Of a stretch of DNA of 64,000 bases, positions 33,699-42,747 are shown piece by piece (positions within the stretch are counted from its first letter, which is position 1; each line of letters begins with the position of its first letter). The notes below the pieces were generated by a model. The model saw only the letters and a program-made list of their open reading frames with translations. It did no database searches and was not told the origin of the DNA. The translations under genes and the position numbers were made by a program. Source of the stretch: JACCVL01 sp963695375 (GTDB lineage: Bacteria; Actinomycetota; Actinomycetes; Propionibacteriales; Nocardioidaceae); assembly GCA_963695375.1 (NCBI GenBank), contig OY968767.1, forward strand, positions 2,728,001 to 2,792,000, read 5' to 3'.

Positions 33699-34889
33699 GT
33701 GCCTCCCACCGCCCCGGTCCCCGCGCTCGACCTCGTCGCCCTGGACTCCCTGCTGGACGAGGAGGAGCGGGCCATCCGCGACACCGTTCGCCGCTTCGGC
33801 GCCGAGCACCTGCGCCCACATGTCGCGGAGTGGTTCGAGGCGGGTGAGATCCCGGCTCGCGAGCTGGCCCGCCAGCTCGGCGGGCTGGGCGTGCTCGGCA
33901 TGCACCTGTCCGGGTACGGCTGCGCGGACACCTCGACGGTGGCGTACGGGATGGCCTGCCACGAGCTCGAAGCCGTCGACTCGGGTCTGCGCAGCCTGGT
34001 GTCGGTGCAGGGGTCGCTGGCGATGTATGCCCTGCACCGGTTCGGCAGCGAGTCGCACCGCAAGGACTGGCTGCCGATGCTGGCCTCGGGGGACGCGATC
34101 GGGTGCTTCGGCCTCACCGAGCCGGACGCGGGGTCCGATCCCGCGGCGATGCGCACCACCGCCCGCCGGTCCGGCGCCGGGGTCGACGCCGACTGGATCC
34201 TCGACGGCACCAAGATGTGGATCACCAACGGGACCGTCGCCGACGTGGCGGTGGTGTGGGCACGCACCGACGCCGGGATCCGGGGCTTCGTGGTGCCGAC
34301 CGACCGGCCCGGCTTCGCCGCCCGCGGCATGGGGCACAAGCTGTCGCTGCGCGCCTCGGCCACGGCGGAGCTCGTGCTCGAGGAGGTGCGGCTGCCCGCC
34401 GAGGCGGAGCTTCCGGGCGCGCAGGGGCTGGCCGGCCCGCTGACCTGCCTGTCGGAGGCCCGGCTCGGCATCGCCTTCGGCGCGCTCGGCGCGGCACGGG
34501 ACAGCCTGGAGACGGCGGTCGCCTATGCCGGCACCCGGGAGGTCTTCGGCCGCCCGCTCGCCGGCTACCAGCTCACCCAGGCGAAGCTGGCCGACATGGC
34601 CGCCTCCCTGGGCAGCGCCATGCTGCTGGCCGTGCAGCTCGGCCGGCTGCACGAGGCGGGCAGCCTGCGTCCCGAGCAGGTCAGTCTGGGCAAGCTGCAC
34701 AACGTCCGGGTGGCGCTGGCCATCGCGCGGGAGTGCCGGACGATCCTGGGAGCCAGCGGCATCACGACGGAGTACTCCCCGCTGCGGCACGCCAACAACC
34801 TGGAGTCGGTGCTCACCTACGAGGGCACCACCGAGGTGCACCAGCTGGTCGTGGGGCAGGCGTTGACCGGCACCTCGGCGTTCCGCTGA
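33699..34889 (+). CDS. Acyl-CoA dehydrogenase, glutaryl-CoA dehydrogenase-like
   Basis: A 396-residue FAD acyl-CoA dehydrogenase. It has GCFGLTEPDAGSDPAAM, the IxDGTKMWITNG-type FAD loop, and the C-terminal LTYEGTTEVHQLVVGQALTG. The catalytic Glu of the YEGT motif, near residue 375, and the late GQALTG are characteristic of glutaryl-CoA dehydrogenases, which turn glutaryl-CoA into crotonyl-CoA. That reaction is the end of lysine/cadaverine breakdown via 5-aminovalerate, which fits the surrounding polyamine genes. It stands alone on the + strand, divergent from the transporter. Start GTG 33699. Confidence 0.85.
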   Translation: MPPTAPVPALDLVALDSLLDEEERAIRDTVRRFGAEHLRPHVAEWFEAGEIPARELARQLGGLGVLGMHLSGYGCADTSTVAYGMACHELEAVDSGLRSLVSVQGSLAMYALHRFGSESHRKDWLPMLASGDAIGCFGLTEPDAGSDPAAMRTTARRSGAGVDADWILDGTKMWITNGTVADVAVVWARTDAGIRGFVVPTDRPGFAARGMGHKLSLRASATAELVLEEVRLPAEAELPGAQGLAGPLTCLSEARLGIAFGALGAARDSLETAVAYAGTREVFGRPLAGYQLTQAKLADMAASLGSAMLLAVQLGRLHEAGSLRPEQVSLGKLHNVRVALAIARECRTILGASGITTEYSPLRHANNLESVLTYEGTTEVHQLVVGQALTGTSAFR

Positions 34890-34929
34890 GGGGCGGCCGA
34901 GGTGCCGGTCGCGGGCTGCCCGGTGTGAC

Positions 34930-35484
34930 TCAGTCGGTCAGCCGCAGCACCAAGAGGTCGCCCGACGGCGTGCTGGCCACCGTCAGCGTGCCGCCGGCCT
35001 CCCGGAACTCCCCGGTGCCGCCGGTGACCGGCACGACCAGGGTCTGCTCACCGCGGAAGACCACCCCGTCGATCAGGATCTTGCCCCGGTCCTCCAACAA
35101 GAAGGTGCCCTCGCAGGCGAACTGGTTGACCATCCGCTGGCACTGGACCGAGTGCCGGCCGACCCGGTCTCGAGTCTGAGCGTCGAGCAGCCTGGCCTCG
35201 AAGATGAAGGAGTCACCCGGGTCGAACCGGCCGTCCCCGTCGATGTCGACGTCGGCGTCCCGCAGCAAGCGCTCCCGCAGCCGGATCGTCTCCCCGTCGG
35301 CGCCGGCGGGTGCGCCGCGCAGCTGATCGGTCTGCGACGTCGGCCAGCCGCTGGGCCAGTCGTCACCCTCGGCGGCCGCCGAGCCACCGACCGTCGCGGC
35401 GAGGCCGCCACCGACCAAGGCCACCGCCGCCGCTCCTGCGGCCACCCTTGTCCGGGCCGACCGCAGCACGCTTTTGCTGATCAT
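34930..35484 (-). CDS. Secreted protein with allene-oxide-cyclase/dirigent-like barrel and EF-hand-like loop
   Basis: A 184-residue exported protein: signal peptide to about residue 36 (RTRVAAGAAAVALVGGGLAATV, ending AAA). The mature part contains DADVDIDGDGRFDPGDSF, an EF-hand-like calcium loop, followed by a beta-rich C-terminal region (GEQTLVVPVTGGTGEFREAGGTLTV). That region resembles the repeated strands of allene oxide cyclase/dirigent-type barrels. ATG 35484 has an AAGGAG six bases away. Function unknown; it seems unrelated to the metabolic genes around it. Confidence 0.75.
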   Translation of the reverse strand: MISKSVLRSARTRVAAGAAAVALVGGGLAATVGGSAAAEGDDWPSGWPTSQTDQLRGAPAGADGETIRLRERLLRDADVDIDGDGRFDPGDSFIFEARLLDAQTRDRVGRHSVQCQRMVNQFACEGTFLLEDRGKILIDGVVFRGEQTLVVPVTGGTGEFREAGGTLTVASTPSGDLLVLRLTD

Positions 35485-35612
35485 GATCCGCTCCTTCCCG
35501 ACGAGCCCCCGACGGACGCGTCGGGTGCAACTACGGACCCGTTCGGCGCGCAGCACTATGCCCCGATCGGGTGGTTGACCCGATGTGCCCGGCCGATCAC
35601 GGTCCGTCGGGG

Positions 35613-36614
35613 TCAGCGACCCTCGAGGAGCGGGCCGGCCGGGTCGTGCGCCAACCCGTCCCGCCGGGCGGCTATCGCGCTCAGGGCCTCGAGCACCACC
35701 CGGTTGCCGAGGTACGCCGTGATCTCGGCGTGGTCGTACGGCGGGGACACCTCCACGACGTCCACCCCCACCACCGGCAGCTCCAGACAGATCCGGCGCA
35801 CCGAGTCCAGCAGCTCGCGGGCCGACAGGCCGCCCGGCTCGGGGGTGCCCGTCCCGGGTGCGTGTCCGGGGTCGCAGACGTCGACGTCGACGGACAGGAA
35901 CACGCCCTCGCACCCGTCGGTGGCGATCTCGAAGGCCTCGGTCAGGCAGCTGTCCAGGCCGCGCGCGCCGATCTCGGTCATCTCGTACGACCGCATGTTC
36001 TGCGCCGCCATCCAGGCCAGCGTCTCCGGGCCCGGCCAGTAGCCGCGCAGCCCGATCTGCAGGAAGCGGTCGCCGCGCAGTGCGCCGGACTCGATCAGCC
36101 GGCGCATCGGCTGCCCGTGCCCGTACAACGAGCCGAACTCGATGTCGCCGGTGTCCGCGTGCGCGTCGAAGTGCAGCATCGAGACGGCGCCGAAGCCGTG
36201 GTGCCGGGCGACCCCGGTGGCGTCGGGCAGCGTGATCGTGTGGTCCCCACCGAGCACCACCGGGATCGCGCCCGCGCTGACCACGCGAAAGACCGCCTCC
36301 TCGAGCGAGCGGATCGACCGCTCGACGTCACCGGAGTACATCTCCACATCCCCGGCGTCGCGGACGTCCAGGTCGCGCAGCGCGTCGGTCCGCAGCGCCA
36401 GGTGCGGCCGAGAGCCGTCCTGCGGCAGGTAGCACGCCTGCCGGATCGCCTGCGGCCCGAAGCGCGCACCCGGGCGGTGCGAGGTCCCCCCGTCGAACGG
36501 TGCACCGACGACGACGACGTCGGCCCCCGCCATCGAGTCCGGGTCGTCGGCGGCACAGGCCTGCACCCCCAGGAAGGTGATGTCGGGGCCGAACTGCGGG
36601 CCGTACCGACTCAT
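35613..36614 (-). CDS. Agmatinase/ureohydrolase family enzyme
   Basis: A 333-residue Mn-dependent amidinohydrolase of the agmatinase/guanidinobutyrase group. Metal ligands are in GGDHTITLP, FDAHADTGD and SVDVDVCDPGHAPGTGTPEPGG. The reaction would release urea from agmatine (giving putrescine) or from 4-guanidinobutyrate (giving GABA); both products feed neighbouring enzymes. ATG 36614 has GGAGGAG five bases upstream and is preferred over a start 60 bases further up. It is divergent from the aminotransferase at 36776, with motif copies in the shared control region. Confidence 0.92.
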   Translation of the reverse strand: MSRYGPQFGPDITFLGVQACAADDPDSMAGADVVVVGAPFDGGTSHRPGARFGPQAIRQACYLPQDGSRPHLALRTDALRDLDVRDAGDVEMYSGDVERSIRSLEEAVFRVVSAGAIPVVLGGDHTITLPDATGVARHHGFGAVSMLHFDAHADTGDIEFGSLYGHGQPMRRLIESGALRGDRFLQIGLRGYWPGPETLAWMAAQNMRSYEMTEIGARGLDSCLTEAFEIATDGCEGVFLSVDVDVCDPGHAPGTGTPEPGGLSARELLDSVRRICLELPVVGVDVVEVSPPYDHAEITAYLGNRVVLEALSAIAARRDGLAHDPAGPLLEGR

Positions 36615-36644
36615 CGTGCTCCTCCGCTGCCGTGCTGATGCCGA

Positions 36645-36667
36645 CGAAATCCGTTGTGTGGACAACG
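36645..36667. promoter_or_regulatory. Putative operator region between agmatinase and aminotransferase genes
   Basis: On the - strand 36658-36645 reads CACAACGGATTTCG, a member of the shared motif. It overlaps a perfect dyad CGTTGT-GTGG-ACAACG (36652-36667). Degenerate relatives follow at about 36674 (CACGGAATGATGATTGTCA) and 36705 (CGACGGATTC). All lie in the 161-base divergent gap. Confidence 0.5.
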
Positions 36668-36775
36668 CTGGCACACGGAATGATGATTGTCACCATCTTG
36701 TGCCGACGGATTCACTTGCCCCAGGTCCGTCCATTCCGGCAGACTGCCGCCCAGGCCACCGCGAGGAGACAGCAG

Positions 36776-38185
36776 ATGACCACGACCCCCCAGCAGGTGC
36801 CCGGGGCGGGACACGAGAGCGCCGACGACGCCGCGCTGCAGCGCGCGGCGCACGACCACCTCTGGATGCATTTCACCCGGCACTCCAGCTACCGCTCCGC
36901 CGACGTCCCGACGATCGTGCGCGGGGACGGCGCCTACGTCTTCGACTCGCACGGCCGGCGCTACCTCGACGGGCTGTCCGGGCTGTTCGTGGTCCAGGTG
37001 GGGCACGGCCGCAGCGAGCTGGCCGAGGCGGCCGCGAAGCAGGCCGGCGAGCTGGCGTTCTTCCCGCTGTGGTCGTACGCGCACCCCACCGCGATCCAGC
37101 TCGCGGACCGGCTGGCGGACTACGCGCCCGGTGACCTGAACCGGGTGTTCTTCACCACCGGTGGCGGTGAGGCGGTGGAGAGCGCCTGGAAGCTCGCGAA
37201 GCAGTACTTCAAGCTCACCGGCAGGCCGACCAAGCACAAGGTCATCAGCCGGGCGATCGCCTATCACGGCACGCCACAGGGGGCGCTGTCGATCACCGGG
37301 CTGCCGGACATGAAGGCCCCGTTCGAGCCGCTGGTGCCGAGCACCTTCCGGGTCCCGAACACCAACATCTACCGGGCCCCGGTCCACGGCGACGATCCGG
37401 AGGCGTTCGGGCGCTGGGCGGCGGACCGCATCGACGAGGCGATCGAGTTCGAGGGGCCGGACACGGTCGCTGCGGTGTTCCTCGAGCCGGTGCAGAACTC
37501 CGGCGGCTGCTTCCCGCCCCCGCCCGGGTACTTCCAGCGGGTGCGCGAGATCTGCGACAAGCACGACGTGCTGCTGGTGTCCGACGAGGTGATCTGCGCG
37601 TTCGGCCGGCTCGGGCACATGTTCGCCTGCGAGCGGTACGACTACCAGCCGGACATCATCACCTGCGCCAAGGGCCTGACCTCCGGCTACAGCCCGCTGG
37701 GGGCGATGATCGCCACCGACCGGCTGTTCGAGCCGTTCGCCGGCGGTTCGGAGATGTTCGCGCACGGCTACACCTTCGGCGGACACCCGGTGTCGGCAGC
37801 CGTGGCGATGGCCAACCTCGACATCTTCGAACGCGAGCAGCTGAACGAGCACGTGCAGGGCACCGAGAGCGCCTTCCGAAGCACGCTGGAGCGGCTGCAC
37901 GACCTGCCGATCGTCGGCGACGTACGCGGGGACGGCTTCTTCTACGGCATCGAGATGGTCAAGGACAAGCAGACCAAGGAGACCTTCGACCACGACGAGT
38001 CCGAACGACTGCTCCGCGGCTTCCTCTCCAAGGCTCTGTTCGACGCCGGCCTGTACTGCCGGGCCGACGACCGTGGTGACCCGGTCATCCAGCTGGCGCC
38101 GCCGTTGGTGTGCGACCAGTCGCACTTCGACGAGATCGAACAGATCCTGCGTTCGGTGCTCACCGAGGCGTGGACCCGCCTTTAG
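36776..38185 (+). CDS. Class III aminotransferase (putrescine/omega-amino acid:pyruvate type)
   Basis: A 469-residue PLP aminotransferase. It has HLWMHFTRHSSY near the N terminus, YLDGLSGLFVVQVGHGR, TTGGGEAVESAWKLAKQYF, AIAYHGTPQGALSITG, FLEPVQNSGG, VSDEVICAFGRLG and TCAKGLTSGYSPLGAMI with the PLP lysine. This style matches beta-alanine/putrescine:pyruvate aminotransferases such as SpuC. Together with agmatinase it would take agmatine or putrescine to 4-aminobutanal. ATG 36776 has GAGGAG eight bases upstream. It converges on another aminotransferase, with two palindromes between them. Confidence 0.9.
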   Translation: MTTTPQQVPGAGHESADDAALQRAAHDHLWMHFTRHSSYRSADVPTIVRGDGAYVFDSHGRRYLDGLSGLFVVQVGHGRSELAEAAAKQAGELAFFPLWSYAHPTAIQLADRLADYAPGDLNRVFFTTGGGEAVESAWKLAKQYFKLTGRPTKHKVISRAIAYHGTPQGALSITGLPDMKAPFEPLVPSTFRVPNTNIYRAPVHGDDPEAFGRWAADRIDEAIEFEGPDTVAAVFLEPVQNSGGCFPPPPGYFQRVREICDKHDVLLVSDEVICAFGRLGHMFACERYDYQPDIITCAKGLTSGYSPLGAMIATDRLFEPFAGGSEMFAHGYTFGGHPVSAAVAMANLDIFEREQLNEHVQGTESAFRSTLERLHDLPIVGDVRGDGFFYGIEMVKDKQTKETFDHDESERLLRGFLSKALFDAGLYCRADDRGDPVIQLAPPLVCDQSHFDEIEQILRSVLTEAWTRL

Positions 38186-38195
38186 GCCGGCCCGT

Positions 38196-38284
38196 CCGCT
38201 TTCACGGGGTACCCCGTGAAAGCGGCGCTACGCGAGGGTTATGCCTCTCGGGCAGTGCGCCTTTCACGGGGCACCCCGTGAAAG
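38196..38284. repeat. Pair of large palindromes between convergent aminotransferase genes
   Basis: The first, 38196-38225, is a perfect 30-bp palindrome centred on ACGGGGTACCCCGT. The second, 38261-38284, is a 24-bp version of the same core with a central CA/TG mismatch. A smaller hairpin (CGAG...CTCG, about 38232-38250) lies between them. The pair fills the 117-base gap between two converging genes and could end transcription from both sides, although no T-tract is present. The sequence family is unrelated to the arrays around 25.4-26.7 kb. Confidence 0.92.
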
Positions 38285-38302
38285 ATCACGGCCGCCAGCA
38301 GG

Positions 38303-39592
38303 TCAGCGGCTGACCGAGCGCACCGCGTCCACGAGCAGGTCGAGCCCCTCCCTCGCCTCGGCCTCACCGAGGGTGAGTGGTGGCGCCACCCGCAGGCAGT
38401 TGCCGTGCAGGCCGCCCTTGCCGACCAGCAGCCCGCGGGTACGGGTGGCCTCGAGCACGGCGGCGGCGGCCGCCGGGTCCGGGTCGGTGCCACCAGGCCG
38501 CACCATCTCGATCCCGATCATCAGGCCGCGGCCGCGCACCTCGCCGACGCCGGGCAGCGCCCCGATCGACTCCCGCAGCCCGTCCAGCAGCAGCCGACCG
38601 ACCACGGCGGACTGCTTTTGCAGGTCGTGCTCCAGCACGTAGTCCAGCGTGGCGTTCGCTGCGGCGGTTGCGACCGGGTTGCCCCCGAAGGTGGAGATCG
38701 AATTGGCGCCCAGGCAGTCCATCAGCTCGGCACCGGCCACCACGCCGCCCATCGCGGCGCCGTTGCCGATCCCCTTGGCGAAGGTCAGCGCGTGCGGCCG
38801 GACCCGTTGCGCCTCGTAGCCCCAGAAGTGGTCGCCGGTGCGACCCCAGCCGGTCTGCACCTCGTCGGAGATGAACAGGATGCCGTGCTCGTCCAGGACC
38901 TCCTGGTAGGCGCCGAACAGTCCGTCCGGCGGGATGGCGAAGCCACCCACGCCCTGCACCGGCTCGGCGATCATGCAGGCGACGTCACCGGCGGTGGTGG
39001 TCACCAACAGCTCGCGCAGGTCCTGGACGCAGGCTGCGATGAACTTCTGGTCCGGCAGCTCCCGGAACGAGCTGCGCAGCCGGTAGCCACTCTGCGCGTA
39101 GGTCACCTGGACCGGGCTGAGGCTGGACGCCGACCAGCCGCGGTTGCCGGTCACGCCGACGGTGGCGAACGCCCGGCCGTGGTAGCTGTTGCGCAGCGCG
39201 ATGACCTGGTTGCTGCGCCGGTACTGGGTGGCGAGCAACAGCGCGGCCTCGTTGGCCTCGGTGCCCGAGCTGGTGAAGAAGACCTTCGCGTCCGGGATGC
39301 CCGACAGCCGGGCGATCTTCTCCGCGAGTTCGACCTGCCCGCGCAGCAGGTACAACGTGGAGGTGTGCAGCACCCCGCGGGCGACCTGTTCCTCGATGGC
39401 CGTGCGCACCTCGGGGACGTTGTAGCCGAGCATGTTGGTGAGGATCCCGGCGAAGAAGTCGAGGTACGTGCGCCCGTCCGAGGCCCTGACCCGGCAACCC
39501 TGGCCGGAGACGATCTCCATCGGCTCGTCGTAGTAGAGCGCCAGCCAGGCGGGCAGCACCGCCTTGTGCCGGGCGAGCAGGTCGTCTGTCAT
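38303..39592 (-). CDS. Class III aminotransferase (ornithine/GABA-type)
   Basis: A 429-residue PLP enzyme. Motifs are YLDFFAGILTNMLGYNVPEV, TSSGTEANEAALLLA, RNSYHGRAFATVGVTG, AEPVQGVGGF, ISDEVQTGWGRTG and TFAKGIGNGAAMGGVV with the PLP lysine. It is related to ornithine, acetylornithine and GABA aminotransferases; the substrate cannot be fixed. ATG 39592 follows GGAGAGGTGAG. It is the last gene of the seven-gene unit 46642-38303 and lies 22 bases after the FAD oxidase gene. Confidence 0.9.
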   Translation of the reverse strand: MTDDLLARHKAVLPAWLALYYDEPMEIVSGQGCRVRASDGRTYLDFFAGILTNMLGYNVPEVRTAIEEQVARGVLHTSTLYLLRGQVELAEKIARLSGIPDAKVFFTSSGTEANEAALLLATQYRRSNQVIALRNSYHGRAFATVGVTGNRGWSASSLSPVQVTYAQSGYRLRSSFRELPDQKFIAACVQDLRELLVTTTAGDVACMIAEPVQGVGGFAIPPDGLFGAYQEVLDEHGILFISDEVQTGWGRTGDHFWGYEAQRVRPHALTFAKGIGNGAAMGGVVAGAELMDCLGANSISTFGGNPVATAAANATLDYVLEHDLQKQSAVVGRLLLDGLRESIGALPGVGEVRGRGLMIGIEMVRPGGTDPDPAAAAAVLEATRTRGLLVGKGGLHGNCLRVAPPLTLGEAEAREGLDLLVDAVRSVSR

Positions 39593-39614
39593 CGGTCTCA
39601 CCTCTCCAGCATCG

Positions 39615-41033
39615 CTACGAGTCGAACCCCAGGCCGAGTGCGTCGAGCGTACGCAGCCACAGGTTCCGCCGCCCGGTGTGGTCCGCCCGCGCCATCGACC
39701 GGCGGGTTGCCTCGATGCCGAGCCAGCGGACCGGCTCCGGGGGGAACGGCAGCGGCGTCTTGCGCACCATCGAGAGGCGGGTGCGCTCGGTGACGGCACC
39801 GGCCAGCAGGTCGTGCACGACGTCGGCGGCGAACTTGGTGGCGGCGACGCCCAGCCCGGTGAAGCCGGTCGCCCAGGCGACCCGCCGGTCCCACGCGGTG
39901 CCGTAGAACGCGCTGAACTGGGTCGAGGTGTCGATCACACCGGCCCAGGCGTGCGTGAAACGAACGCCCTCGAGCTGCGGGAACGTGCTGAAGAAGTGGT
40001 CCGCGAGCACCTCGAACGTCGGCGGCCGCCGTTCCAGGTCCGGGGACTGTCGGCTCCCGTAGTGGTACACCGCGTCGTAGCCCCCCCACAGCACCCGGTC
40101 GTCGCGCGTGAGGCGGTAGTAGTGGAACAGGTTCGACGCGTCGCCGATCCCCTCGCGCCCTCGCCACCCGAGCGCGTCCCGCTGTCCTGCCGACAGCGGC
40201 TCGGTCGTCAGCACGTAGTCGTAGACGGGGACGGTCATCAACCGGAGCCGGCGCAGCAGCGGGGGGAAGGCGTTGGTCGCCAGCACCGTCGCGCGGGCCC
40301 GCACGACACCCCCGGGGGTGGTCACCTGGACGCCGGAACCGCTGCGCCGCAGCTCGGCGGCCGGGCTGTGCTCGTGGACCCGGACCCCCGCCTGCAGGCA
40401 GGCGCGGCGCAGGCCGGCGGCCAGTCTGGCCGGCTCGAGCAGGGCCGCCTCGGGGTCGAACAGCCCGCCACGGTACGTCGGCGAGTCCACCCGGGCGCGG
40501 ACGGCGTCGGCGTCCAGCAGCTCGGTCTGCTCCCCGAAGGCCGCTCGCTGCTCGTGCTCCTCCTGCAGGTCGACCAGCTCGTGCGCACGGGTGGCCACGT
40601 GCAGCTCGCCGCTCCGCTCGAACCGGCAGTCGATCCCGAGCTCGTCGACCGCCCGCTCGATGGCGGCCAGGTTGTCCAGCCCGAGCCGTCGCAGCTGCGC
40701 CATCTCCTGCGGCCAGCGGGTGACCCCGTTGCCCCAGCCGTGGGTGAGGCTGGGATCGGCGAAGCCGCCGTTGCGCCCGCTCGCCGCGTGCCCGCAGGTC
40801 TCCGCTTCCAGCAGCAGCACGTCCCGATCGGGATACCGGGCGCGCGCCTCGAGGGCGGTCCACAGGCCGAGGTAGCCACCGCCCACCACGAGCAGGTCGC
40901 AGTCCGTCGGCCCGGCGAGCGCCGGTGCCGGTGGCTCAGGCGGCAGCTCGTCCAGCCAGTACGACCGCGGCTCGGCGTCGGCGAGCGCGGCCCGCGCACG
41001 TCCCGCCAGGACGTCGGGACGGTTGGTCGTCAT
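39615..41033 (-). CDS. FAD-dependent amine/amino acid oxidase (DAO family, PuuB-like)
   Basis: A 472-residue flavoenzyme. FAD-binding DLLVVGGGYLGLWTALEARA is near residue 46, with E-rich strand and AASGRNGGF. The C-terminal half has TGFTGLGVAATKFAADVV. This layout matches gamma-glutamylputrescine oxidase and related DAO-fold oxidases. No gamma-glutamylputrescine synthetase gene lies in the window, so free putrescine or another amine may be the substrate. Start overlaps the stop of the upstream permease gene by four bases. Confidence 0.88.
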   Translation of the reverse strand: MTTNRPDVLAGRARAALADAEPRSYWLDELPPEPPAPALAGPTDCDLLVVGGGYLGLWTALEARARYPDRDVLLLEAETCGHAASGRNGGFADPSLTHGWGNGVTRWPQEMAQLRRLGLDNLAAIERAVDELGIDCRFERSGELHVATRAHELVDLQEEHEQRAAFGEQTELLDADAVRARVDSPTYRGGLFDPEAALLEPARLAAGLRRACLQAGVRVHEHSPAAELRRSGSGVQVTTPGGVVRARATVLATNAFPPLLRRLRLMTVPVYDYVLTTEPLSAGQRDALGWRGREGIGDASNLFHYYRLTRDDRVLWGGYDAVYHYGSRQSPDLERRPPTFEVLADHFFSTFPQLEGVRFTHAWAGVIDTSTQFSAFYGTAWDRRVAWATGFTGLGVAATKFAADVVHDLLAGAVTERTRLSMVRKTPLPFPPEPVRWLGIEATRRSMARADHTGRRNLWLRTLDALGLGFDS

Positions 41034-41842
41034 GCCCGCGCCCCGGACCTCCAGCTGCGGGCGAGCTGCGGCAGCACCACCGCGACGATCGCGACGAGGA
41101 ACATCGCGGTGCCGACCACGTTGATCTGCATCGGGATGTCGCGCTGCGCGGCGCCCCACACGTACATCGGGAAGGTCGTGGTCCGGCCGGCGTTGAAGTT
41201 CGTGATGATGAAGTCGTCGAAGCTCAGCGCGAAGGCCAGCAGCGCGGCCGCCAGGATGCCGGGGAACACCAGCGGGAACGTGACCCGCCAGAAGGTCTGC
41301 CACTCGTTGGCGTAGAGGTCCATCGCCGCCTGCTCCAGCCGGGAGTCCAGTCCCGCCAGCCGTGCCTTCACGGTCACCACGACGAACGACAGGCAGAACA
41401 TGATGTGCGCGATCAGGATGGTCCAGAAGCCGAGGACGCCGCTGAAGCCGGTGGCCACGAACAACGCGAGCAGCGAGGCGCCGAGCACCACCTCGGGCGA
41501 GGCCATCGGCAGGAAGATCAGCACGTTGGCGGTGGCGCGGCCGGAGAAACGCTGGCGGACCAGCGCGAACGCCATCAGCGTCCCGAGCATGGTGGCGCCG
41601 AGCGTAGCCAGCACGCCGACCTGCAGGCTGACCACCAGCGAGTCGCACAGCCCCTCCGGCAGACACGGGTTCTGCCAGTTCTTCAGGGTGAAGCCGTCCA
41701 GGGTGTACGCCGCCCGGCTGGCCGGTTGGTTGAACGACATCGCCATGACCACGAACATCGGCACGAACAGGTAGACCAGCACGAGCATGCCCACCATCAG
41801 CACCATGTGGTCGGTGACCCACCGAACGGCCCGGGCGGTCAC
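41030..41842 (-). CDS. Spermidine/putrescine-type ABC permease (PotC-like), transporter 2
   Basis: A 270-residue permease with about six TM helices (first: MVGMLVLVYLFVPMFVVMAM). The ATPase-docking loop LEQAAMDLYANEWQTFWRVT is near residue 170. It overlaps the preceding PotB-like gene and the following FAD oxidase gene by four bases each. Such tight coupling between an importer and an oxidase supports a shared substrate. Confidence 0.92.
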   Translation of the reverse strand: MTARAVRWVTDHMVLMVGMLVLVYLFVPMFVVMAMSFNQPASRAAYTLDGFTLKNWQNPCLPEGLCDSLVVSLQVGVLATLGATMLGTLMAFALVRQRFSGRATANVLIFLPMASPEVVLGASLLALFVATGFSGVLGFWTILIAHIMFCLSFVVVTVKARLAGLDSRLEQAAMDLYANEWQTFWRVTFPLVFPGILAAALLAFALSFDDFIITNFNAGRTTTFPMYVWGAAQRDIPMQINVVGTAMFLVAIVAVVLPQLARSWRSGARA

Positions 41843-42747
41843 AGCAGCTCCTCCGTCCCGGAGCGACGGATGTAGACCGCGACCATGACGACGATCGCGA
41901 CCATCAACGTCACCGACATGGCCGCCGCCGTCGGATAGTCCCCGGCCTCGAACAACCCCTGGATGACGTTGCCGATCATCGTCTGGTTGGTGTCGCCGAG
42001 CAGCTGGGCGTTGATGAAGTCCCCGGCGGCCGGGATGAAGGTGAGCAGCGTGCCGGCCACCACCCCGGGCATCGACAGCGGCAGCGTCACCTTGCGGAAT
42101 CCCGCCGCGGGCGAGGCGTAGAGGTCACCCGCGGCCTCGATCAGCCGGGGGTCGATCTTCTCCAGGCTCGCGTACAGCGGCAGGACCATGAACGGCAGGA
42201 AGTTGTACGTGATCCCGGCGACCACGGCGACGCCCGTGGCCAGCAGCCGGCCGTCGTCGCTGACGAGGCCGACGGTCTTCAGCGCCGAGACCACCGTGCC
42301 GTTGTCGGAGAGGATCAGCTTCCAGGCCAGCGTCCGGACCAGGAAGCTGGTGAAGAACGGCGCGATCACGAGGATCAGCAGCAGCGTCTTCCAGCGACCG
42401 GACTTGAACGCGATCGCGTACGCCAGCGGATACCCGAGCAGCAGGCACAGCACCGTCGCGCTGCCGGCGTACAGCAGCGCGCGCAGGAACGGCTGGGCGT
42501 AGAAGTCCAGGCCGTCGGCGTAGTTCTGCCAGGAGAACGTGACCGCGTAGCCGGTCTCGATCGACCCACTCGGGTCGTAGAGGCTGGTCGCCACCAGCTG
42601 GAACAGCGGCGCGACGAAGAACGCCAGCAGCCAGACGACTCCGGGCAGCAGCAACAGGAACACCGTCCGGCGCCGGGCACGCGCCGCCGCGACGTCGGAC
42701 GGGGGCGGTCCGGAGGACGTCGCCTCGGCCTCGGCGAGCGCGCTCAC
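41839..42747 (-). CDS. Spermidine/putrescine-type ABC permease (PotB-like), transporter 2
   Basis: A 302-residue permease. A cytoplasmic N terminus of about 25 residues precedes TM1 (VFLLLLPGVVWLLAFFVAPL). A long outer loop and the docking loop LIEAAGDLYASPAAGFRKVT (about residue 205) follow. The GTG start at 42747 overlaps the ATPase stop by four bases, and the stop overlaps the PotC-like start. Confidence 0.92.
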   Translation of the reverse strand: MSALAEAEATSSGPPPSDVAAARARRRTVFLLLLPGVVWLLAFFVAPLFQLVATSLYDPSGSIETGYAVTFSWQNYADGLDFYAQPFLRALLYAGSATVLCLLLGYPLAYAIAFKSGRWKTLLLILVIAPFFTSFLVRTLAWKLILSDNGTVVSALKTVGLVSDDGRLLATGVAVVAGITYNFLPFMVLPLYASLEKIDPRLIEAAGDLYASPAAGFRKVTLPLSMPGVVAGTLLTFIPAAGDFINAQLLGDTNQTMIGNVIQGLFEAGDYPTAAAMSVTLMVAIVVMVAVYIRRSGTEELL

